Of a DNA stretch of 64,000 nucleotides, positions 45,198-53,174 are shown in pieces. A program made the position numbers and the translations under genes. Numbering within the stretch: the stretch's first letter is position 1; the number at the start of each line of letters is the position of its first letter. Origin of the DNA: Ferriphaselus amnicola (GTDB lineage Bacteria; Pseudomonadota; Gammaproteobacteria; Burkholderiales; Gallionellaceae); NCBI RefSeq assembly GCF_000974685.2, contig NZ_AP018738.1, positions 1,426,001-1,490,000 on the forward strand, written 5' to 3'. Below the pieces are notes generated by a model. The model did not search any database, was not told where the DNA came from, and worked only from the letters and a program-made list of their open reading frames with translations.

Positions 45198-45215
45198 ATA
45201 TGCCTAAGGATATAG
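45198..45215 (-). promoter_or_regulatory. 18-bp motif upstream of the DUF4034 gene
   Basis: Identical to 43956-43973 (CTATATCCTTAGGCATAT on the minus strand) and about 60 bp before the start codon. The IS605-type element is inserted only about 20 bp further upstream. Confidence 0.5.
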
Positions 45216-45220
45216 GCCAC

Positions 45221-46699
45221 CTATGCATCCCATGAATGAAGTCTCCCGCCACTAAGCGCGTAAACGCGTTGTAGTGGGGGGGCTTCTTGGGTCAACGACC
45301 AGAGCGTGGGAGTGTTACCACCACCACGACTTACCAAGGTCTCACCAAGCGTAGGTCGCGTTTCCGCAACCGGTTCGGAGCCTTCCGCCCCTACCTTGAT
45401 CCTTGTGATCCTGCACCGTTTCTTTTCTTTCTGAACACACTTCCCAGACAATAATTGCCGGACACCGCGCATGGCAATAACCTTTGCCGCGTTGTGATCC
45501 GCATGGTCGGTGTTCCCGCAGCTTAGGCAGACGAATTCGGATTGAGATACCCGATTGTCCTGGTGAACGTGGCCGCACGCGGCACATTCCTGCGAAGAAT
45601 AAAACGCTGGCACTTCGATAACCAGCTTGCCTTGACGGCGAGCCTTGTACTGCAAATATAGCCTCGTCTGTCCCCATGTGGAAGCCAGAATGGATTTGTT
45701 GAGGCCCGACTTGGCCGCAGCGCCATTCTTAATCCAGCGACCTTGCTCATCCTGCTTTGGCTTGGCCTTCGCGGTCATGTTTTTGACCTTGAGCGCCTCG
45801 AACACGAACAGTTTATAGCGTGGCTCGGCAGCAAGAATATGACTGGTCTTATGAGCTACATCCCTCCGCACATCGGCACCATACCGCTGATAACGCGCCA
45901 CCTTGCGCTTCGCCTTGACCCAACCCGCAGAACCTTTGGTTCGGCGCGCCTGACGGCGTTGCCAGCATTTTTTGTGTCGCTCTTGAGCAAGCAGGCGTTT
46001 GTCTTGAACTTCTGAAAATCCGAATTGCTGGTAATCGCTCCCGGCCAACGGCAAAGTAACGCCACGATCCAGCCCGGCAGTCATCTTGCGCAATTCTGCT
46101 TCGTCAAACTGGATTAGCCAGTCGGTTGTGTCTTTGTCGGTTGGTTCCTGAATACCATCATCGTAGTTAAACGAAACGTGCCAACGCCCTGCATGAATAC
46201 TGATGTGCAGTGAGGCGGGAAGTTTGTAGTCCTTGTGCGCCTTGAACATCAAAATCCCAACAGGGAATTTCTTGGTTCCGAGATAAAGCTGGTGACCGGT
46301 GATTTTGCCAGTCTCGGTATCGGTAACTGGCACAAACTTGAACAATTCCGAAGTAAGCCAGACAGCTTGTTTACCGTGCTTCTTGTGTATGACTGGACGA
46401 CCGCCCAGCTTGGAGAAATAACGACCATACGCCTGCTTCCACAGCACCGCGCCATTGCGCAGCAAGACGCTAGGCACTTCGGACAAATATGGCGTTAAGT
46501 CAGTTTTGAACTGGCTGTATTGTTGGTCTATCGGGGCATACTGCCCGACGTGCTGCAAAGATTTCTGCGCAAAGCGGCGGAAATACTGGTCTTCGCGCAC
46601 CTTGGAATTGTAGATATTCCGCTGGCAACCGATCCACCGCAACAGGGTTTGCTCCTGAGCAGAAGTAGGATAACAACGAAATTTATTTCCTATTTGCAT
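45221..46699 (-). CDS. tnpB: TnpB (RNA-guided nuclease family), copy 2
   Basis: 492 residues from MQIGNKFRCYPTSAQEQ. RuvC motifs are GLDRGV (I), FVFEALKVKNM (II) and HADHNAAKVIAM (III), with a zinc ribbon CAACGH...CLSCG. TnpB enzymes of this family cut DNA guided by an RNA from the element's right end. Motif I has Arg where copy 1 and most relatives have Leu/Ile after the catalytic Asp. The frame runs through the right-end hairpin and stops about 15 bp outside the element. Confidence 0.92.
   Translation of the reverse strand: MQIGNKFRCYPTSAQEQTLLRWIGCQRNIYNSKVREDQYFRRFAQKSLQHVGQYAPIDQQYSQFKTDLTPYLSEVPSVLLRNGAVLWKQAYGRYFSKLGGRPVIHKKHGKQAVWLTSELFKFVPVTDTETGKITGHQLYLGTKKFPVGILMFKAHKDYKLPASLHISIHAGRWHVSFNYDDGIQEPTDKDTTDWLIQFDEAELRKMTAGLDRGVTLPLAGSDYQQFGFSEVQDKRLLAQERHKKCWQRRQARRTKGSAGWVKAKRKVARYQRYGADVRRDVAHKTSHILAAEPRYKLFVFEALKVKNMTAKAKPKQDEQGRWIKNGAAAKSGLNKSILASTWGQTRLYLQYKARRQGKLVIEVPAFYSSQECAACGHVHQDNRVSQSEFVCLSCGNTDHADHNAAKVIAMRGVRQLLSGKCVQKEKKRCRITRIKVGAEGSEPVAETRPTLGETLVSRGGGNTPTLWSLTQEAPPLQRVYALSGGRLHSWDA
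45249..45277 (-). ncRNA. Right-end hairpin and probable 3' part of the TnpB guide RNA
   Basis: CCACTAAGCGCG and CGCGTTGTAGTGG pair around a TAAA loop. In IS605-family elements the guide (omega/reRNA) scaffold spans the tnpB 3' end and this hairpin, and the guide is copied from the flank just outside. Here the guide would come from the DUF4034 promoter flank. The RNA itself is inferred. Confidence 0.45.
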
Positions 46700-46735
46700 A
46701 GATGATATACTACCACAACTACTTAGGGCGCAAGC

Positions 46736-47200
46736 ATGGAACACAATAATAAATCAAGTTCTCACGCAGTTTATAACATTAAGCTACATATCGTTTTTGT
46801 GACCAAATACCGCCGTAAAACACTTACGCCGGAAGTGCTGGAATACCTCAAAACTGCCTTTGGAGAAATACTCGATGGATGGCGTTGCAAGCTGATTGAA
46901 TTCGGCGGCGAGCCAGACCATGCGCACCTCTTGGTTGATATCCATCCGGCACTGGATATATCGGTACTAATCAACAATCTCAAGACGGCCAGCGCACGCA
47001 GAACAAGAAACAGGTTTGCCGAACATTTGGTAAAGTTTTACTATGCCAAGCCATTGTTCTGGCATCGGGCCTACTTCGTCGGCTCAGTTGGCGGCGCTAC
47101 GCTTGAGACGATTCGAGCATACGTGGAAGCACAGGGTACAGCTGAGCACACAAGAAAGTCAGCGGCAATAGCCAAGTCAAATACAAAACCGTCCGCTTGA
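46736..47200 (+). CDS. tnpA: IS200/IS605 Y1 transposase TnpA (copy 2)
   Basis: 154 residues, full length. It has the same HUH motif (DHAHLL) and catalytic-Tyr helix (RAYVEAQG) as copy 1, from which it differs at three positions. It is probably active and may act in trans on related ends. Confidence 0.93.
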   Translation: MEHNNKSSSHAVYNIKLHIVFVTKYRRKTLTPEVLEYLKTAFGEILDGWRCKLIEFGGEPDHAHLLVDIHPALDISVLINNLKTASARRTRNRFAEHLVKFYYAKPLFWHRAYFVGSVGGATLETIRAYVEAQGTAEHTRKSAAIAKSNTKPSA

Positions 47201-47306
47201 CCCCCTGCTGGCGCAAGGCCGGTTCGGAACTCACCTAGCAAGGGGAATGCGCGGACAAGCATTCAGCGAACACACCCAATAGAAATTGCGCGTTTTGCAA
47301 CACATC

Positions 47307-48410
47307 TCAAGGACAAAACCCAGGCGTCCGAGATCGTGCTAAAAGCTGCTCTGACATTGGCCTAGAAAAAACTTGCACCCGCGCCGTTTCTAGTTGAGCC
47401 GGAACTCTCCTTGCTCGCCCCCGAGAGTTTAGCCGTGCACTGTATCTATTCGCACACGCGGTAGATGCATGACCCAAAAACTCCGAAACCTCAGTGGTGG
47501 ATGCCCCAAAAGATCGTAAATCTGACGCCACGCCACATCGGAATGCCTTTGGAGTTATCCCAATACCAAACAGGCGTTCCGACAGATTGGTAATCGTCTG
47601 TCGAAAGTTGTTCTTCGCTTTTCTTTCGGCACAGGCTCGCTCCCAATTTGTCATGTCCTCGGTAAAAGGAAGCGAGAGCCGAACCGTGCCAGCGAGCGAT
47701 CTCAGTCTTGAATCAGATGTGCGTATATACCTCATCGAGGTTGAGTCATCCCCTGCCCGCATTTTTGCGGTTTTCACTCCGAGAATGCAATCCCCTGACT
47801 CAGTCAAAGTAATGACAACCCCACTCAACAATTCTTCAGTTCGACACCCACAAATTGACTGAACTAGGACGCAATCGTAATACTTAGATCGAGACATTTT
47901 CTTGACCAACTCTTCACGCCAATTTGGGTGGTAACGCTCCAGCAGAGCGAGCTTTTCTCGCCAAAAATCGAATGGCTTTTCCTTCTCGGAGTCGATCTTT
48001 TTATGGCTAGATTTCAATTCACTAACAATCCGAAAGTCGGTGGCAATCGAGTCGCGGATTCTAGCCAGCGCTACTGCATCCGAGATCAGAACTGCTCGCT
48101 TAGTTCTTAATAATATGTACCGTTCAATCGCAGCCACAACGACGTTTCGGGAGCTTTGATTTTCGACATAGTAGTGAAACTCTGTTCCTGAAAGTCGAGC
48201 CGATTCCCGGGCGGCTGCGTAGTGCCGGTATGCACTCTGGTAAGTCAACAAAGTTGATCGCTTGATCTCGCTTTGCAGATGCCATTCGATCTCTTTTTTT
48301 CGGATAATCTCAATCGCAGTATCCAACTTCTGCCGCTGATGAGAATCGCCCACCTGCTCTTCTTGATGAGCAGCGTTTAGAGAAAATATTCCATCATCGT
48401 ATGATGACAT
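47307..48410 (-). CDS. Atypical tyrosine recombinase / integrase
   Basis: 367 residues. An N-terminal SAM-like core-binding region (KRSTLLTYQSAYRHYAAARE) precedes the catalytic domain. Arg I is in SICGCRTEELLSG. The HxxR box is PKAFRCGVASDLRSFGAS, with Lys in place of the first His. The second His is in FLGHASTACANRYS, and the nucleophile is that Tyr. Such integrases catalyse site-specific recombination. It may mark an old integrative element whose other parts are gone. It lies next to the IS605-type copy 2. Confidence 0.72.
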   Translation of the reverse strand: MSSYDDGIFSLNAAHQEEQVGDSHQRQKLDTAIEIIRKKEIEWHLQSEIKRSTLLTYQSAYRHYAAARESARLSGTEFHYYVENQSSRNVVVAAIERYILLRTKRAVLISDAVALARIRDSIATDFRIVSELKSSHKKIDSEKEKPFDFWREKLALLERYHPNWREELVKKMSRSKYYDCVLVQSICGCRTEELLSGVVITLTESGDCILGVKTAKMRAGDDSTSMRYIRTSDSRLRSLAGTVRLSLPFTEDMTNWERACAERKAKNNFRQTITNLSERLFGIGITPKAFRCGVASDLRSFGASTTEVSEFLGHASTACANRYSARLNSRGRARRVPAQLETARVQVFSRPMSEQLLARSRTPGFCP

Positions 48411-48968
48411 TTACGGACACCTCACAATTATTGCAACTCGTATTAATTTATTCGAGCTGCAATTTTTTTGAAACTCATTTCTTGTGACCTTAGTTGAAGT
48501 CGATAGGCACCTCGAGAAACAAAGCCTCTGCATCTGCTAGTTGATGGATGAGTTTTTTGGATATGTTCCAGGTGAGCGACAGCCGCCTGTTTCTGGATCA
48601 GACGTCGATCAACACGTGCATGAAACGGCTGATTGCGGTGTCGGCCAATGACCGCATCCTTGATGCGCGGCGAATGAGCAACTGGCTCGTCAAGGCGTTG
48701 TCATTCGATGCGAGCAGTTGGTTGAACCGAGTCTGGTCACAGAGACGAACCAGCCGATTGGGCAAGTAGAAAATATCGTCGTGGAGCAGATCTCAACACA
48801 GAGGGACTGGCGTCCAGAGATGCGTCTCGAATGGGCGAAAAAACTGAGTGCTGACGTGTGCAGATACCGCTTACTTCGGAGCCATCAGTGAGCTAACGCG
48901 CCATCCCATGAGATGGCATCAATGGGCGCGTTCAGCACTTGCAAGGATATCGACTCCGCATTGATGAA
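48411..48968. other. Gene-poor stretch with decayed coding sequence
   Basis: No convincing gene. On the plus strand, from about 48540 to 48890, two frames give plausible but interrupted peptides (MDEFFGYVPGERQPPVSGSD, later VEQISTQRDWRPEMRLEWAK then a stop). A third frame gives a 73-codon open stretch from 48548. This looks like a gene broken by stops and frameshifts; I cannot name it. Confidence 0.4.
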
Positions 48969-49385
48969 TTACTCGACGAACCAGTTTTGCACCCGTAGGT
49001 TTTCAAAGTGAGCGAAGTCATTTACATTGCGCGCAACCAAAGTCAACTGACTAGCAAATGCAATCGACGCTATTTCGCCATCCGCAAAGGGAATCGCAAC
49101 GCCCTGTTTTGACAACCTGCCTCGCTCTTGCGCCAACCATTCCGCTGCATTTTTCTCATATGGCAAAATATCCAAACCAGCCACTTCAAGAGAATTTAAA
49201 TACCCAGATAAATTTGTCTTGCGCTTTGAGTCAGCCATGCGCGCAAACCCAAAATGGAGCTCATGCCAAACCGTCACCGCAGTACAAAACTGACCACTAT
49301 GTTGGCTCAACTTTTCCAGTACATTTTGATTAGGTTCCGCTTTTGCAGGTTCGGAAAAAATATTAGTGTCCAACAAAAACTTCAT
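48969..49385 (-). CDS. PIN-domain toxin (VapC-like)
   Basis: 138 residues from MKFLLDTNIFSEPAKAEPNQ; the ATG overlaps the antitoxin stop (ATGA). PIN acidic residues lie in LLDTNIFSEP, WHELHFGFAR and IPFADGEIASIAFA, then LVARNVNDF. It is a predicted Mg-dependent ribonuclease held by the Phd-type partner. A second PIN toxin with a different antitoxin class is encoded at 26.2 kb. Confidence 0.88.
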   Translation of the reverse strand: MKFLLDTNIFSEPAKAEPNQNVLEKLSQHSGQFCTAVTVWHELHFGFARMADSKRKTNLSGYLNSLEVAGLDILPYEKNAAEWLAQERGRLSKQGVAIPFADGEIASIAFASQLTLVARNVNDFAHFENLRVQNWFVE

Positions 49386-49654
49386 TCCCAAACAAAATCT
49401 CGCGCAGGCGAACGATCACGCAAACTGTCAACTTCATCACTCGTCAAATCTAGACTTGTATTCGACTCTCGCCACCTCATCATGGCTGAGAACACACCCT
49501 TGCCAGCCTGAAAATGCTGCTGATAGCGCTCGACAGAAACCAGAATCGCCACCACTTTCCCATGCCGAGAAATTCGAACATCCTCCCCAGCCTCGGCGGA
49601 ATGAATCAATTTAGGCAAGTGGTTTTTTGCCTGTGCAATCGTGCTAATTTCCAT
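49382..49654 (-). CDS. Phd/YefM-type antitoxin
   Basis: 90 residues beginning MEISTIAQAKNHLPKLIHSA. That opening, with EAGEDVRISRHGKVVAILVS, is the Phd/YefM DNA-binding fold. The C-terminal part (SLDLTSDEVDSLRDRSPARD) would bind the toxin. It is the first gene of the pair, as usual, and probably autoregulates it. Confidence 0.88.
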   Translation of the reverse strand: MEISTIAQAKNHLPKLIHSAEAGEDVRISRHGKVVAILVSVERYQQHFQAGKGVFSAMMRWRESNTSLDLTSDEVDSLRDRSPARDFVWE

Positions 49655-49727
49655 AGAAACCTCCGCCGAGATAAGTTATAGCCACATGATAGTTATCCAA
49701 TCCAGCAATGTAAACACATCAATCGCT

Positions 49728-49886
49728 CCGCTGTCATTGCGATGACCAGTCACTTGGCAGCTTGCATAAAACCACTGGATTGCCGCGTTGCACTCGCAAT
49801 GACAAACCGAACCTAAGCTCAATAAAATCCCTCACTACGCTGGCAGAAGCAATCACTTGCCGCATATTTACGGCTTAGTGAGATGG
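49728..49886. repeat. Dispersed intergenic repeats
   Basis: Contains GTCATTGCGATGACCAGTCA, CACTTGGCAGCTTGC, AAAACCACTGGATTGCCGCG and GTGAGATGGCTAGTTCG, all close to units at 25.4-26.2 kb. No gene is seen. Confidence 0.72.
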
Positions 49887-50408
49887 CTAGTTCGCTTCAA
49901 CGAATGCGGGCACGGCGCCTAAATTAATAAGTAGCGTTCCACTCAAACGTCTGGCCTCGGTTTGCTCAGCCGAACTCATGCGCAGTCGCACGACTTCCCG
50001 ATCCCTCGCCAAGATTCTAGCCAGCTCGGGCTTGGATTCGTGTTTGATCGCAAGCGTGAACCAAGCGAATGCCGCAGGATCGTCCCACATCGGCGAGCCT
50101 AGTTCTGAGTGAAGATAAGCCAGTTCGACCTCAGCTAAGTGGCTCCCCTTCTGCGCTGCGGCAAAAAAATGTGCGGCTGCTTCTTCGTATTTCCCCTCAT
50201 TCCTGAGACTGATGCCGCGCTGATAAACAGCCGAGGGCGAATCCGATTCGGTGGACGTGACCGGCGAAGTGCTCGGGCTCTTCTCCTGCTTCGACTCGCC
50301 CAAAGTTGCCGAGCCAGTTGTTTGAAGTGGAGCCTCCGCTGCCAAGGCGTTGTCCGCCAAGAACATCATCCAAGCGCAGACGCAAATGATCGATCGCAAG
50401 CGGCTCAT
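49887..50408 (-). CDS. Secreted Sel1-like repeat protein
   Basis: 173 residues with the signal peptide MSRLRSIICVCAWMMFLADN (cleavage near ALAAEA). A Ser/Thr-rich linker precedes two Sel1/TPR-type helices (YQRGISLRNEGKYEEAAAHF, AEVELAYLHSELGSP, DPAAFAWFTLAIKH). It is probably a periplasmic scaffold protein; the partner is unknown. It overlaps the start region of nothing else but lies 4 bp into the end of pepD, so the two may be cotranscribed. Confidence 0.78.
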   Translation of the reverse strand: MSRLRSIICVCAWMMFLADNALAAEAPLQTTGSATLGESKQEKSPSTSPVTSTESDSPSAVYQRGISLRNEGKYEEAAAHFFAAAQKGSHLAEVELAYLHSELGSPMWDDPAAFAWFTLAIKHESKPELARILARDREVVRLRMSSAEQTEARRLSGTLLINLGAVPAFVEAN

Positions 50409-51880
50409 AGTCTAGCCTCTGGCTTCGCAAGTGCCTGTAGCACAGCCTTAAGCAAGGTCCAACACTGTGCTACCGAAGCGATCTCGACACGCTCCCCTGG
50501 CGCATGCGCTCCACGGATGTCTGGGCCGAACGAGATCATGTCTAGGTGTGGGTGGCTCGCAGCGAGCAGGCCACATTCAAGTCCAGCATGGATCACTTGC
50601 AGTGAAGCGGGCTGACCGAACTCTGTCGAGTAAACTTTTTGGCACAAAGCAAGCAAGTCCGAAGATGGATTCGGCGTCCAGCCCGGATAGGCACCGTCCT
50701 TCCGTGCTTGCAAACCAAATTGAGCGGCATGCTCGACCAGCTCATCGGCAAATCGACTGGCGCGAAGGTCATGCAAGGAGCGGACTTTGAACGTCGCGCC
50801 GAACGCGCCCTGCTCCAAGGTCACCACACCGAGGTTGCTCGACGTATCCGTGACCCCGAGGAAATCATCACTGCGACGCGCTACGCCATTGGCGACGGAT
50901 TCGATGAAATTCAGCAGGCGGTGACTTTCCTGCGCATCGAGCGCTGCCTCTCTCGAGCTGTCGAGCAAGTCAGCACGCAACGCTAGCGCGGGCTCCACCT
51001 CGGCATAACGCGGCTGCCAGCCATCCAGCAACTGACGGACAAACTCATCCAGTTTAGCCACATCAACGGCAGGCATAGCACACACGGCAAACGCCTCACG
51101 CGGGATCGCATTCCTTGCGGTTCCGCCCCGCAGCTCGATCAAGCGCACATCGGTAAGCTTAGACAAAGCGCTTAGCGCCTCGGCCAATAACTTGATGGCA
51201 TTGCCGCGCCCGAGGTGAATATCGATCCCTGAGTGACCGCCACGCAAGCCAGACAGCTCCAGCCGTACCGCGATATAGGCAGAGGGCAAATCGTGCAGCG
51301 GAGATGCATGGTGAACCTCCACGTCCACGCCACCCGCGCAACCCAAATAGAAATGCCCCCACTCCTCTGTGTCTAGATTGATGAGCTGCGTGCCTTGCAA
51401 GGTGCCGGGCACCAGTCCACGCGCGCCGTCCATGCCTGATTCTTCATTGATGGTGAGCAACACTTCAAGTGGCGGATGAAGCAAATCTGGCTCTTCCAGC
51501 GCAGCCAGTGCAAGCGCCACGCCGATGCCATTGTCCGCGCCCAGCGTCGTTTGTTCTGCGATCACCCAGCCATCGCGCACAACGGCATGGATGGCGTCAC
51601 GCTCGAAGTCATGCTCCGTTCCGCGATTGGCTTGGCACACCATATCGAGATGGCCCTGCAAGACAACGCCTGGCACAGACTCATATCCCGGACTCGCGGG
51701 CTTCCGCAAGATCAAGTTCCCTACGCTATCGACGACCGTTTCGATGCCGCGTTCCTGTGCCCAACGAATCAAATGATCGCGCAGCGTCGCTTCACGCAGG
51801 GAGGCACGCGGGATCGCACATAACGTAGCGAAGTGGGCCCAGACCGGGCGAGGTTGTAAGTTTTCAAAGGAAGATGACAT
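50405..51880 (-). CDS. pepD: Aminoacyl-histidine dipeptidase (Xaa-His dipeptidase)
   Basis: 491 residues of the M20 metallopeptidase family. Metal-binding motifs are LQGHLDMVCQ, TTLGADNGIGVALALA, INEESGMDGARG and LDTEEWGHFYLGCAGG; LRGGHSGIDIHLGRGNAIKL marks the dimerisation/lid domain. It is cytosolic and splits carnosine-like and other dipeptides. Length and domain order are those of E. coli PepD. Confidence 0.95.
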   Translation of the reverse strand: MSSSFENLQPRPVWAHFATLCAIPRASLREATLRDHLIRWAQERGIETVVDSVGNLILRKPASPGYESVPGVVLQGHLDMVCQANRGTEHDFERDAIHAVVRDGWVIAEQTTLGADNGIGVALALAALEEPDLLHPPLEVLLTINEESGMDGARGLVPGTLQGTQLINLDTEEWGHFYLGCAGGVDVEVHHASPLHDLPSAYIAVRLELSGLRGGHSGIDIHLGRGNAIKLLAEALSALSKLTDVRLIELRGGTARNAIPREAFAVCAMPAVDVAKLDEFVRQLLDGWQPRYAEVEPALALRADLLDSSREAALDAQESHRLLNFIESVANGVARRSDDFLGVTDTSSNLGVVTLEQGAFGATFKVRSLHDLRASRFADELVEHAAQFGLQARKDGAYPGWTPNPSSDLLALCQKVYSTEFGQPASLQVIHAGLECGLLAASHPHLDMISFGPDIRGAHAPGERVEIASVAQCWTLLKAVLQALAKPEARL

Positions 51881-51891
51881 ATTCGATCCTG

Positions 51892-52644
51892 CTAGATGGT
51901 CAGCGTCCCAGCCGAGCAGGCCGGTTCCACTTCAAGTTTGTCCAGCATCGGCTGGAGATCAAGGCCGGTGCGAGCTTCGAACGCTTTCGCTCGCTCCTTC
52001 AGCTCTGCGAGAGTTAGTTTGACCTCGTCGCCTGTTGCAGCGATTGCGATGGTGTTGCCACTCTTGCATTTTGGAAATCTCACCGCACGGCCCTCGAATG
52101 CAGATTCGATGTAAGCGTAACCGCCTTTGTAGTTGTGACTCAGGCCGATGAGATTGACCACCAAGAGCCCTTGGTCGCTCAGGCGAAGACGGCAATTCTG
52201 ATAAAACGGCTGGGTATTCAAATCGCCAGGATGGGCGAACTCATTGAAACCATCCACCAAAATCAAATCGTAGGGTGTTCCAGCGAGTTGGACGAAGTCA
52301 ACGCCGTCACCCACGACGATGTTCAATCGTGTCGGATCATCCGGCAGTTCAAAATGCTCACGCGCCGCCGCCACGACGCGCGGTGATATTTCCACCACGG
52401 TCAAATGGGCTTGCGGGCAGTGTCGATACAAGAACTTGGTCAGCGAGCCCGTCCCCAAGCCGATCAGCAATATACGGCGTTGTGACTTTGCTTCACGCAG
52501 GAGCAACGCGGCCATCATCACTTGCGTGTATTCGAGCACCAGATCCCACGGCTGGGCGATGCGCATCGCACCCTGAACGCACTTCGACTCGAAGCACATC
52601 GTGCGCAGTCCGTCCCGCTCTTGTATGTCGATGATGAATTCCAT
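51892..52644 (-). CDS. Spermidine-synthase-like (SpeE-fold) protein
   Basis: 250 residues with a Rossmann methyltransferase-type fold. Motifs are RRILLIGLGTGSLTKFLYRH, LTVVEISPRVVAAAREHF, IVVGDGVDFVQLA and YDLILVDGFNEFAHPGDLNT. The N-terminal beta domain is short, and the canonical substrate residues of true spermidine synthase are not obvious. It could be a polyamine aminopropyltransferase or a related enzyme of unknown substrate. Confidence 0.78.
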   Translation of the reverse strand: MEFIIDIQERDGLRTMCFESKCVQGAMRIAQPWDLVLEYTQVMMAALLLREAKSQRRILLIGLGTGSLTKFLYRHCPQAHLTVVEISPRVVAAAREHFELPDDPTRLNIVVGDGVDFVQLAGTPYDLILVDGFNEFAHPGDLNTQPFYQNCRLRLSDQGLLVVNLIGLSHNYKGGYAYIESAFEGRAVRFPKCKSGNTIAIAATGDEVKLTLAELKERAKAFEARTGLDLQPMLDKLEVEPACSAGTLTI

Positions 52645-52674
52645 AGGCTGCGGATTATCCTGTGTGCCGTAAAA

Positions 52675-52694
52675 CCCCGCCGTTCAGGGCGGGG
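52675..52694. repeat. Left-end hairpin of the third IS605-family element
   Basis: CCCCGCC, loop GTTCA, then GGGCGGGG. Such subterminal hairpins are bound by TnpA. Confidence 0.75.
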
Positions 52695-52740
52695 AAATAA
52701 GGCGCGGATGCCATAGGCATCCTTGCTTTTTAGTTGTTTC

Positions 52741-53154
52741 CTAAATTGGCGATTCCTGTTGTTCGATATATTGCTTGATGATGCTGATTGGAGCGCCGCC
52801 ACATGAAGAAGCAAAGTATGAGGGCGACCACAATACATTTTTCCAGTATCTCCTTTTCAAGTCTGGCCTCTCCTTGCGCAGCAATCGGCTGGACACACCT
52901 TTCAGGCTGTTCACCAGCACAGACACCGCCAGCTTTGGCGGATACTCCACCAGCAGATGCACATGGTTGTCTTCTCCATCCATTTCCACCAAGGACGCCT
53001 CCATGTCTTTGCAAACCTTGCCGAACATTCGGCGCATCCGGTCTATGGCATCGCCGTCAAACACCTCGCGGCGGTATTTCGCCACAAAGACCAAGTGGAC
53101 ATGCATCTTGAAAACGCAATGCCTGCCATGTCTAATTTCGTTGTCTTTTTCCAT
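52741..53154 (-). CDS. tnpA: IS200/IS605 Y1 transposase TnpA (third element)
   Basis: 137 residues from MEKDNEIRHGRHCVFKMHVH; an in-frame extension upstream would overlap the tnpB start. The HUH motif is DNHVHLLVEYPP (about residue 65), and the catalytic Tyr lies in SIIKQYIEQQ near residue 130. It is the right size for a functional enzyme. Confidence 0.92.
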   Translation of the reverse strand: MEKDNEIRHGRHCVFKMHVHLVFVAKYRREVFDGDAIDRMRRMFGKVCKDMEASLVEMDGEDNHVHLLVEYPPKLAVSVLVNSLKGVSSRLLRKERPDLKRRYWKNVLWSPSYFASSCGGAPISIIKQYIEQQESPI

Positions 53155-53174
53155 AGACCAAGTATAATTTAGCC

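Larger units (their letters stand above)
45237..47253 (-). mobile_element. IS200/IS605-type element, copy 2, full length
   Basis: tnpB (minus) and tnpA (plus) diverge from a shared start region. The tnpA-side end at 47253 is set by comparison with copy 1. The tnpB-side end is estimated from the right-end hairpin followed by GGGAGACTTCAT and is uncertain by a few bases. Copies 1 and 2 are almost identical, so one derives from the other recently. Confidence 0.85.

Noticed and set aside
45198-45215. 18-bp motif as a sigma-54 promoter
   Set aside because: GG and GC have the right spacing in one copy but not in the other, and the consensus match is poor; kept only as a shared motif.
48548-48769. 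73-residue protein on the plus strand
   Set aside because: No ribosome site or family resemblance; other frames in the same stretch give better but broken peptides, so the region looks decayed.
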